Shown here: positions 1 through 5,380 of the stretch, in pieces
How the letters are laid out: each line of letters starts with the position of its first letter
Numbering within the stretch: position 1 is the first letter of the stretch
Origin: Actinomycetales bacterium
GTDB lineage: Bacteria; Actinomycetota; Actinomycetes; Actinomycetales; Dermabacteraceae
Assembly (NCBI GenBank): GCA_012799425.1
Contig: JAAZLF010000054.1
Span: 1-5,726 of the forward strand
Reading direction: 5' to 3'
Length of the DNA: 5,726 nt
The notes under the pieces: generated by a model
The model's input: the letters and a program-made list of their open reading frames with translations, nothing else
What the model was told of the DNA's origin: nothing
Databases searched by the model: none
Made by a program: the position numbers and the translations under genes

Positions 1-353
1 CGGAGGTGGTGGAGCGGCTGCGCGCGGTCGAGCAGCACTTCGAGGTGCGCGTGCTGCCGGAGGGCTTCGAGGTGGGCGGGCCCGTCCTCGCGGCCGACGT
101 GCTGGTACCGGGTGCTCGGGTGTGCTTCTCCGGGACGGTGGTCTCTGCGACGCACGGCTGGCTCGAGAAGGAGCAGCTGCACGCGATGGCCGAGGCACGC
201 GGGCTCGTGGCCGTGCCGACGCTCACGAAGACGCGGACGGACGTGCTGGTGGTGGCCGAGGCCGGGTCGCAGTCGTCGAAGGCGAAGAACGCGGCGCGGT
301 GGGAGAAGCCGGTGGTGACGGCGGAGGAGTTCTTGGAGTGGGTGGTGGGTTGA
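1..353 (+). CDS. BRCT domain C-terminus of a probable DEDDh (DnaQ-like) exonuclease, 5' truncated by window
   Basis: The reading frame is already open at base 3 and runs to a TGA at 351-353, so this is the last ~117 codons of a longer gene. The final ~80 residues form a BRCT domain: a VPGARVCFSGT strand/turn, a helix around KEQLHAMAEARG, the TLTKTRTDVLVVAE strand with the 'x-T-D-x-L-V' pattern, a SSKAKNAARW helix, and an ending VVTAEEFLEWV with the usual late Trp. BRCT domains bind phosphopeptides or DNA ends. In actinobacteria a BRCT of this type commonly closes an exonuclease related to the DNA polymerase III epsilon subunit. The exonuclease domain lies outside the window, so the parent family is inferred. 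NAD-dependent DNA ligase also ends in BRCT but its sequence around FSGT differs. GTG codons inside (for example at 6) are not the start. No convincing terminator follows; only a 3-bp GGG/CCC pairing sits at the stop. Confidence 0.75.
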   Translation, partial: EVVERLRAVEQHFEVRVLPEGFEVGGPVLAADVLVPGARVCFSGTVVSATHGWLEKEQLHAMAEARGLVAVPTLTKTRTDVLVVAEAGSQSSKAKNAARWEKPVVTAEEFLEWVVG

Positions 354-424
354 ACCCCTTGAGCTTCGCAATCTGTCGCGGCGAAGGACGACACGTGACC
401 CGAGCAACCTCGATCCCCAATCCG

Positions 425-454
425 TTGGCACCGGAGTACGAACACAGCTAGTGT
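425..454 (+). promoter_or_regulatory. Candidate sigma-70-type promoter of the HTH gene
   Basis: TTGGCA at 425-430 matches five of six -35 consensus bases. After an 18-base spacer, TAGTGT at 449-454 keeps the T-A---T of a -10 box. A transcript would begin near 461, about 40 bases before the ATG at 500. The -10 box overlaps the TGTCA repeat at 452-456, an arrangement typical of a repressed promoter. This is a call by eye from consensus matching. Confidence 0.45.
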
Positions 455-487
455 CATCTGTGACAGGTGCTGCAGATGTGACACCTG
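451..487 (+). promoter_or_regulatory. Candidate operator: TGTCA/TGACA inverted and direct repeats
   Basis: TGTCA at 452-456 and TGACA at 461-465 form an inverted repeat with a 4-base gap. TGTGACA occurs twice in direct orientation, at 459-465 and 477-483, spaced 18 bases. GTGTCATCTG (451-460) also pairs imperfectly with CAGATGTGACAC (474-485), and CAGGTG (464-469) is the reverse complement of CACCTG (482-487). The cluster lies between the putative -10 box and the ribosome binding site. I infer it to be the binding site of the HTH protein encoded just downstream (autoregulation); binding is not shown. Confidence 0.45.
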
Positions 488-492
488 AGGAG
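487..492 (+). promoter_or_regulatory. Ribosome binding site of the HTH gene
   Basis: GAGGAG ends seven bases before the ATG at 500, inside a purine-rich run (487-497). It is a strong Shine-Dalgarno match and fixes the start of the 131-aa protein. Confidence 0.7.
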
Positions 493-499
493 AGAGACG

Positions 500-895
500 A
501 TGAAGACCATCAGTACCACCCCTGTGCCTGACGCACAGATCGATCAGCTCGAGTCCGTCGCCGAGACGCTGCCCGACGAGCTCCGCAACCTGCTGTCCTC
601 GCTCGCTGCGAACCTTCGCGACGGCGCCGACATCGTCGCGATCGGCGACGACGAGACCTTCACGCCCCAGCACGCCGCGAAGCATCTCGGCATGAGCCGC
701 ACCCATCTCTACAAGTTGCTCGACAAGGGCGTCATCCCCTCACACCGTGTGGGACGAGACCGCCGAATCGCCAGTAGGGACCTCTTCGCCTTCACCGTAA
801 GGCGCGATGCCGAACGTCGTGAGCTCGCCGAGCGCTTCGCGCATCAGGGCGCGACGCGCGCCGGTGCCGTCGAGGAGATCGCCGACCTCCTGTGA
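500..895 (+). CDS. Excisionase/MerR-like helix-turn-helix protein, possible antitoxin-type regulator
   Basis: A 131-residue soluble protein. Residues 1-50 are acidic and predicted helical (QLESVAETLPDELRNLLSSL). Residues ~53-99 form the winged HTH of the excisionase family: TFTPQHAAKHLGMSRTHLYK followed by LLDKGVIPSHRVGRDRRI and a helix with RDLFAF. The 'T-x-x-x-A-A-x-x-L-G-x-S-R' and 'G-x-I-P-x-x-R-V-G-x-x-R-R' signatures are typical. Residues 100-131 are a charged helix. Free-standing proteins of this shape are common in actinobacteria and are often the first gene of two-gene toxin-antitoxin-like units (frequently with PIN-domain partners), although automatic annotation calls them excisionases. 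No integrase is nearby, so a true recombination directionality factor is unlikely. The gene follows a candidate promoter/operator and a strong RBS, and is followed after 40 bases by the DUF3039-tailed gene, probably in one transcript. DNA binding is well supported; the antitoxin role is inferred. Confidence 0.8.
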   Translation: MKTISTTPVPDAQIDQLESVAETLPDELRNLLSSLAANLRDGADIVAIGDDETFTPQHAAKHLGMSRTHLYKLLDKGVIPSHRVGRDRRIASRDLFAFTVRRDAERRELAERFAHQGATRAGAVEEIADLL

Positions 896-935
896 GGTCG
901 CCCGTTCCGTCGCATGCCTGAGGCACCATGGAGGC

Positions 936-1940
936 ATGTCCCGCCGAGCACGCCCCACCCTCCGCGTCCTGCGGGAGGATCTCGGCGACGGCTGGCCGAC
1001 TCCGTTCACGCGTCGCGCCATCGAGGCGGGCGATGTTGCGGCCGTTCAGCCACTCAATGCTCTTGACCACCCGATCCTCCAGAAGGCGAGCAGTTGCTTC
1101 ACGGAGGATCCTGCGGACGACTCCTTCGTCGGGTCGATCGCCTCGGTGAGCAGCGCCCAGCTCCTCGAGATCAAGAGCGGCCAATGGCGAGCTGGCGTGG
1201 TGGTCGACAACGACGCGTGCTGGGTGGTCGCCGCTGGCCTTGCGAAAGGTGGGCATAAAGATCGCGACGACTTCTACAAGTCCCTGGAGCGGCACGAGGA
1301 GAACGGTACGATCGGCTCCCTCCTGCCCTCCCAGGAGGATCGCGACATCCTGAAGAAGGAGCGGGCCAGCGCGATCGTCCAGATGTGGCAGCTCGAAGTT
1401 CAAAGCCTTCTCCTCGGCGCCATGCAGGTGGTGGCACACGGCGGCGATGTGGACGTCAAGATACCGTCGCCTGACCCACAAGCAGCGGATGGCGAGATCT
1501 TCGCGCAGATCAGCCTGGACGTCGCCCTTCCCGAGGACGATTATCCCCATGAAGACATCACCCTGGAGTTCTCCTTCGCTGAGCGATGGATGAACAGCCA
1601 ATTGAGCTGGCATCTCACTGTGCAGGTCCTTGCCACGGTCAGCCCTCCTGAAGTGGGTTGGGATCTGACCGGAGGGGTCTACTCGAATCTGCTTGAGCCG
1701 GGGGCCCTCGCGCACCGCGTATGCGAGGTCAAGGCTTTGCACACGCGCGGCGAGATCGCGAAGACCGCAGCTGGCACGCTTGCTCATTACACGCACCGGA
1801 AGAACCTCGCGCAGAGGTCCGTCGACGGGATGGCGGTGCTCGCGCTCTGCGGCACATACTTCGTTCCCCGGACAGACCCCGACGCGCTCGAGGTCTGTCC
1901 GGCGTGCTGGTCCCTGCACTCCGAGATTCCCTCCGGATGA
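936..1940 (+). CDS. Uncharacterised protein with C-terminal DUF3039-like Cys/His domain, putative effector partner of the HTH gene
   Basis: 334 residues from ATG 936. An in-frame ATG at 807 would overlap the upstream HTH gene by ~90 bases and adds an Arg/Ser-rich out-of-frame-looking leader, so 936 is preferred. Its SD is poor: GGAGG (930-934) is only one base away and GAGG (920-923) is 12 bases away, suggesting coupling to the upstream gene. Residues ~75-120 (LLEIKSGQWRAGVVVD, then CWVVAAGLAKGGHKDRDDFY) are a strand-rich block loosely reminiscent of RelE/HigB-like toxins. A helical stretch (~133-168) and a strand-rich middle (~170-245) follow. Residues ~281-330 match the DUF3039 pattern: LAHYTHRKN, then VLALCGTYFVPRTDP, then CPAC. 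His284, Cys305, Cys321 and Cys324 could bind zinc. DUF3039 proteins are usually short and free-standing, so this is an extended form. No signal peptide or membrane segment is seen. Codon use is more relaxed than in the ATPase gene (for example an ATA codon near 1460). The DUF3039 match is fairly sure; toxin activity is speculative. Confidence 0.7.
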   Translation: MSRRARPTLRVLREDLGDGWPTPFTRRAIEAGDVAAVQPLNALDHPILQKASSCFTEDPADDSFVGSIASVSSAQLLEIKSGQWRAGVVVDNDACWVVAAGLAKGGHKDRDDFYKSLERHEENGTIGSLLPSQEDRDILKKERASAIVQMWQLEVQSLLLGAMQVVAHGGDVDVKIPSPDPQAADGEIFAQISLDVALPEDDYPHEDITLEFSFAERWMNSQLSWHLTVQVLATVSPPEVGWDLTGGVYSNLLEPGALAHRVCEVKALHTRGEIAKTAAGTLAHYTHRKNLAQRSVDGMAVLALCGTYFVPRTDPDALEVCPACWSLHSEIPSG

Positions 1941-1973
1941 AGTTCGCGTCGATCGTAAGCAGGGCGCGGCCAG

Positions 1974-1995
1974 GCTCCGCTCACAGACGGAGCGG
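1974..1995. terminator. Weak hairpin between convergent genes, possible terminator
   Basis: Two mutually exclusive 6-bp stems can form here: GCTCCG (1974-1979) with CGGAGC (1988-1993), or CCGCTC (1977-1982) with GAGCGG (1990-1995). A second short stem, CCCGG (2047-2051) with CCGGG (2061-2065), lies at the end of the opposite gene. None has a T-tract. The position between two converging stop codons (1940 and 2056) makes a bidirectional terminator plausible but not proven. The rest of 1941-2055 shows no gene. Confidence 0.25.
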
Positions 1996-2055
1996 TGGAT
2001 GAAGTCGGCCCTGACCACGGCGGTGTTCTTGGAGCGAGGGGAGGACCCCGGAAAC

Positions 2056-3003
2056 CTATCCCGGGAGCGGCCCCTCTCCTCTCCGACCCCCTGAACCATC
2101 CGCCAGAGCCGAGGGCCCCCGCAGTCGCAGCTCTTCGAACAGGCGCAGCTGGATATCTGCGTGGGACTCGCCGCCACGAAGCACGAAGTACCTCTCCGAC
2201 GGCTTCCCGCTGACCTCCCGCAGCGGCTCCGCGGACCAGTGAGGCTCGAAGTGCTCAGAACAGAGGGCCTCGAGGATTGCTCTCCGACCGCTCGGCCCCA
2301 TCGAGGGGAACCAGGCCTCGACAACGATGCCATCGGGCCCAGAGCCTGACCACCACGACCATGTGTCGATGCTGGTCGCGCCCCATGAGCGAAGGATCCC
2401 GAGGCGCCGCACCATGGCACTCAACGCCATCGCGGCCCGGGGCTCCGGAAAGAATCCGCGAGTCCGCTCCTCGTGCGTCACCTCGTCCGGGAACCGCTCC
2501 GCCATGCACTGCCCCGCAGGGCAGACTTCTCGGTGAGAGAGAAGCACATCTGCGTACTGGATGCCCCGGAAGCGCACAACGCCTGTCGCGCCAGGACGGT
2601 AGATCTCGACAACGCCATTTCGCTCCCTCAAACGCATACCGGGCGCTATGACACAGCCGCCTTCTCCCACTTCGCGGTAAGGAAAGAGACCCAACCCAAG
2701 CGTCCGCGCGGCGCCCTCCGGCCCGACGGTGACGGTGAGCGAGTCCGTCCGCGCACAAAGCCGTCGCACATCGAGTCCGCCAGGGAGACTCTTCGGAATT
2801 CGTGGATCTGACGGCATCGGGAAGTGCAGCGTTCGGATCTCGCTGAAGACAGCGCCTTCGAGCAGGGCCTGCCCCGCATCAGGCAGAGGCGTCACGGGCC
2901 CGCCGGGGCCAGCCTCTTGAAGGGTCTGAACCGATGTGGCCATCGGCTCCATCAAGGCGCGAGAGCGCAGTCGAGCGCGGCGGGTCAGCCGAGAAGAAGG
3001 CAT
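2056..3003 (-). CDS. Hypothetical protein, 315 aa, family not recognised
   Basis: I do not recognise this protein. Translation from ATG 3003 gives 315 residues and ends at a TAG (2058-2056). GGAGG at 3012-3008 is followed by tandem ATGATG: the ATG at 3003 has the better spacing, the one at 3006 is almost on top of the SD, and ATGs at 2952 and 2943 would remove a very Arg-rich leader (residues 1-17). Features from ATG 3003: a disordered Gly/Pro linker (30-45), a strand-rich domain (~88-155, with GLGLFPYREVGEGG and a VVEIYRPGATGVVRFRG block), a CPAGQC pair at 161-166, a helix (188-206), a Trp-rich STWS-like segment (SIDTWSWWSGSG, 211-222) and a final amphipathic region with an acidic/Arg tail. 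No signal peptide, membrane helix or known catalytic motif is evident. It is convergent with the DUF3039-tailed gene and upstream of nothing obvious. Periodic G/C third positions and a coherent amino-acid mix support it as real over the opposite-strand readings. Confidence 0.6.
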   Translation of the reverse strand: MPSSRLTRRARLRSRALMEPMATSVQTLQEAGPGGPVTPLPDAGQALLEGAVFSEIRTLHFPMPSDPRIPKSLPGGLDVRRLCARTDSLTVTVGPEGAARTLGLGLFPYREVGEGGCVIAPGMRLRERNGVVEIYRPGATGVVRFRGIQYADVLLSHREVCPAGQCMAERFPDEVTHEERTRGFFPEPRAAMALSAMVRRLGILRSWGATSIDTWSWWSGSGPDGIVVEAWFPSMGPSGRRAILEALCSEHFEPHWSAEPLREVSGKPSERYFVLRGGESHADIQLRLFEELRLRGPSALADGSGGRRGEGPLPG

Positions 3004-3247
3004 CATTCCTCCATCGCCCACCGAGCTGGGCGTACAGAGAAAAGATCCTGGAGATCACGGGGTGAAGTGCGTGGGGAAGCCGAGCTTCTTTCGCTGACAG
3101 TCGGCTCGGCGGCTGCAGACGGGGAACCCACGCGTCCCGTTCTCGCGCAACCGTACCAGCGCGCAAGGGGCCGCACACGATGTGCAACGTGCCGTTGGGC
3201 AGCTTCCATGGTGTCGACGCGGATTCACGGATCGGATCAGTCAGCGA
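3004..3247. other. Intergenic stretch between two minus-strand genes
   Basis: These 244 bases separate the stop of the ABC-class ATPase from the start of the 315-aa hypothetical gene. They contain one 7-bp inverted repeat, GCCGAGC (3079-3085) and GCTCGGC (3104-3110), with an 18-base loop; no T-run follows on either strand. No good -35/-10 pair for the hypothetical gene was found on the minus strand. A 68-codon minus frame (3209-3003) crosses the region but has no SD and a low-complexity Arg/Ser composition, so it is not called as a gene. Confidence 0.4.
3008..3012 (-). promoter_or_regulatory. Shine-Dalgarno GGAGG with tandem ATG start
   Basis: On the minus strand GGAGG (3012-3008) precedes ATG at 3006 by one base and ATG at 3003 by four. 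The second is the better initiation site. The first also overlaps TGA (3005-3003), which ends a short upstream frame. Confidence 0.45.
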
Positions 3248-4963
3248 TCACCGCACATCCGACGATGCGGGTCCCCTTTCGAGCCGCAGCCCCCGGCAGC
3301 GGTTCACGGCCGCGTGGAGCTCGAGCGGGCGGGGCCGGGCGAGATGGCCGGGGTGTCCGTGGTGGGGTGAGAGCACGTCGAGTCCCTCGGCATCGATCCG
3401 CTCGCACAGTGCCGTGGTCGCCTGCTCGAGCGCGAGGGGTGCGCCGCCCGGCCCGGGCGCATCGAGCAGCTCGGCGAGGCGGTCCAGGGCGTGGGCGATG
3501 GCCTGGGTCTGCGCGGCGTCGACCAGCTGGGAGAGGGCGGAGAGGTCGATGTGCTCGTGGCCGAGTCGGATCGTGCCCCATCCGCGCGCCGAGGCGGGCT
3601 TCTTCTTCCCCGGTGGGCGCAGCGACCCCGCTGACGGAGTGCGGGGATGAGCAGCAGCGAACACGTCGGCCGCTGGCGCCGGTGCCCTGTGCTCGGCGAG
3701 CGCGCGGGCCTGGTCGGTGACGTCGCGGGGGATGTACTCATCGAGCGCGATCACGTGGTCGGCGACGTCGAGGAAGGCTGCGGAGCCGCCGGCGACCAGC
3801 ACGGTGGAGACGCCGCGCTCGGTGAGCAGCGGGCGGACCCGGTCCACGAACGGGGTGATCGGTTCGCGCTCGGCCGGGACCAGGGCGCGCATCCGCTCGT
3901 CGCGGAACATCATGTTGGTGGCGGAGGTGTCCTCGTCGATCAGCAGGGCGGAGGCTCCGGCATCGACCGCCTCGATCAGGGAGGCGGCCTGGGAGGTGGA
4001 GCCCGAGGCGTTGGTGGTGGAGAAGGCGCGGGTGTCGGCGCCCGAGGGCAGGCCGGTGAGGAAGGGCGAGATGTCCACGCCGGTCACGGCGCGGCCGTCC
4101 TCGGCGCGGATCGCGGCGGCATCGATCCGGGTGATCACCCATTCGCGGCCATCACCCGACCGGTGCGGGTAGACGCCCTTGGCGAGCGCGCGCAGCAGCG
4201 TGGACTTGCCGTGGTAGCCGCCGCCCACGATCACCGTGACGCCGTCCGGCACGCCCATCCCGCTCACGCACCGGCCGCTGGGCAGAGAGAACTCCACCCG
4301 CAGTGAGGAGGGGCTCGCGAAGGGCACGGCGCCGTCTGCGAGCGGCAGGTCCGAGTCGCCGGCGCGGCGGGGCAGGATCGCGCCGTCGCCCACAAAGGCC
4401 ACCAGGCCCCGCTCGGCGAGCTGGTCGCGCAGCGCCTCCTGGTCACGGTGCAGGGTGACGTGCTCCCGCAGTGCCTCAGCGTCCAGATTCGCGTGGAGCA
4501 GGGCCGTCTGGGCGAGGCGCGGCAGATCCTCGGTGAGCAGACGGGCGGCCTCGCGGCCGCGGATCCGGCGCCCCGCAGCGGGCAGCGCCACCGCGAGCCG
4601 CGCTTCGACGACGTCCGACGTGAGGGCGACGCTGGTGCGTTCGAGCACCTCCTGGCCCGGGGCGCCCGTGCTGATCCCCTCCCCCAGCTCTGCGGCGGCG
4701 CGCGCGACGGCGCGGGCCAGGAAGTCGGTGGTCGCGACCCGGCCGCGGTGATCGGAGAGCAGGTCCTCCGGCAGGACAGCACTGGCCGGGTCGACCACCA
4801 CCCGCATCAGCGACGGCGGGGCGTAGGGGTCCACCTGCACGTGATCGACCACGAGGCGGCACACGCCCAGGTCGTAGCTGCCCTTCAGCTGCTTGAAGGC
4901 GCCGTAGCCGCGACCATCGATCGCGGTGAGGGTGCGGGTGAGCGTGGTGGCGTCGGCGGTCAT
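3248..4963 (-). CDS. Predicted ATPase of the ABC class (COG3044, PF09818)
   Basis: 571 residues from ATG 4963 to TGA (3250-3248), the usual length of the family. An in-frame GTG at 4978 would add five residues; ATG is preferred for the family-like start at TADATTLTRTLTAIDGRGYG. The N-terminal ~60 residues hold the characteristic DGRGYGAFKQLKGSYDLG and VDHVQVDPYAPPS motifs. Walker A is GGGYHGKSTLL (247-257), the signature-like loop is TTNASGSTSQAA (316-327), and Walker B is ALLIDEDTSATNMMFRDERM (339-358), all intact. The C-terminus ends in the family's PRPLELHAAVNRCRGLRL segment after a linker with GKKKPASARGWG. Members are soluble single-chain ABC-type ATPases without transport domains. I recall a trypanosomal relative (MRB1590) described as RNA-binding, but the bacterial role is unclear. 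The gene is transcribed divergently from the LacI-type gene. SD is weak (GGA three bases before ATG). Function beyond ATP binding/hydrolysis is unknown. Confidence 0.93.
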   Translation of the reverse strand: MTADATTLTRTLTAIDGRGYGAFKQLKGSYDLGVCRLVVDHVQVDPYAPPSLMRVVVDPASAVLPEDLLSDHRGRVATTDFLARAVARAAAELGEGISTGAPGQEVLERTSVALTSDVVEARLAVALPAAGRRIRGREAARLLTEDLPRLAQTALLHANLDAEALREHVTLHRDQEALRDQLAERGLVAFVGDGAILPRRAGDSDLPLADGAVPFASPSSLRVEFSLPSGRCVSGMGVPDGVTVIVGGGYHGKSTLLRALAKGVYPHRSGDGREWVITRIDAAAIRAEDGRAVTGVDISPFLTGLPSGADTRAFSTTNASGSTSQAASLIEAVDAGASALLIDEDTSATNMMFRDERMRALVPAEREPITPFVDRVRPLLTERGVSTVLVAGGSAAFLDVADHVIALDEYIPRDVTDQARALAEHRAPAPAADVFAAAHPRTPSAGSLRPPGKKKPASARGWGTIRLGHEHIDLSALSQLVDAAQTQAIAHALDRLAELLDAPGPGGAPLALEQATTALCERIDAEGLDVLSPHHGHPGHLARPRPLELHAAVNRCRGLRLERGPASSDVR

Positions 4964-5261
4964 GGGTCCATCACACACGACGCCGCCCCCGCTCGCACAT
5001 CAGCGTCGACCTCGGCGCTTACGGCCTGCTGCACCTCGCGCACATCGACCCTGTGACGCCGGGTGAGGGCGGGCCGAGAACGCTGCAGCGGACCGCGCTG
5101 TCGTGTATCTGGAGCTGCATCCGGCGGGGACCTCGACGACGGACTGATCGGCACGGTCGCTGCCGGCAGATCCCGCACCATCCAGCGGTCCACGGCGCCG
5201 TCCTCACGGGTGCGCTCGGCAATCGATGCGGCGCGGTGAGAAGTCCCTGGCCGAGAATCGG

Positions 5262-5335
5262 GATCCGCGCACTGCTTGACAGATGGAGCTGCATGCCCCA
5301 CGATCTCCGTCATACGAATAACGTCAGCGCGGATC
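5262..5335. repeat. 9-bp perfect inverted repeat flanking the TTGACA box
   Basis: GATCCGCGC (5262-5270) and its reverse complement GCGCGGATC (5327-5335) lie 56 bases apart and bracket the candidate promoter. The spacing is too long for a simple hairpin; paired half-sites for a dimeric regulator or chance in GC-rich DNA are both possible. Confidence 0.4.
5276..5304 (+). promoter_or_regulatory. Candidate promoter of the LacI-family gene
   Basis: TTGACA at 5276-5281 is a perfect -35 box. With a 17-base spacer the -10 position (5299-5304) reads CACGAT, only three of six consensus bases. The start codon lies ~75 bases downstream. The -35 is convincing by sequence, the -10 is weak. Confidence 0.3.
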
Positions 5336-5367
5336 GCACCGGTCCGAGGCGATACCCGACGAGACCC

Positions 5368-5372
5368 GGAGA
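5368..5372 (+). promoter_or_regulatory. Ribosome binding site of the LacI-family gene
   Basis: GGAGA ends eight bases before the ATG at 5381, good spacing, and supports that start over the in-frame ATG at 5399. Confidence 0.55.
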
Positions 5373-5380
5373 CACGCGAG

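Larger units (their letters stand above)
4964..5380. other. Divergent intergenic region, 417 bases
   Basis: It separates the minus-strand ATPase gene from the plus-strand LacI-type gene and should hold promoters for both. Visible elements are a TTGACA box (5276-5281), a perfect 9-bp inverted repeat GATCCGCGC/GCGCGGATC (5262-5270 and 5327-5335), and a 10-base direct repeat GGAGCTGCAT (5111-5120 and 5285-5294). Bases ~4996-5147 have a coding-like character in two different plus frames, perhaps the remnant of a gene. No intact ORF with a convincing start was found on either strand; the long minus-strand reading that extends over 4960-5520 runs antisense into the LacI gene and looks like a GC artefact. 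Confidence 0.5.

Noticed and set aside
500..895. Phage or ICE excisionase (recombination directionality factor)
   Set aside because: The HTH is excisionase-like, but no integrase, attachment repeat or phage gene lies nearby, and the two-gene layout with an operator fits a regulator better.
792..2420. A 542-codon open frame on the minus strand opposite the DUF3039-tailed gene
   Set aside because: It is antisense to a gene with recognisable domain motifs, has no SD, an Arg/Ser/Gly-rich unstructured composition and overlaps three other genes. It is a typical GC-rich shadow.
3079..3110. Intrinsic terminator for the ABC-class ATPase gene
   Set aside because: The 7-bp stem has an 18-base loop, lacks a T-tract and sits about 140 bases past the stop codon; kept only as an inverted repeat.
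3647..4306. A 219-codon plus-strand frame rich in Gly, Val, Asp and His
   Set aside because: It is exactly antisense to the Walker-motif region of the ABC-class ATPase, and its glycine-rich composition is the usual reverse-strand shadow of such genes.
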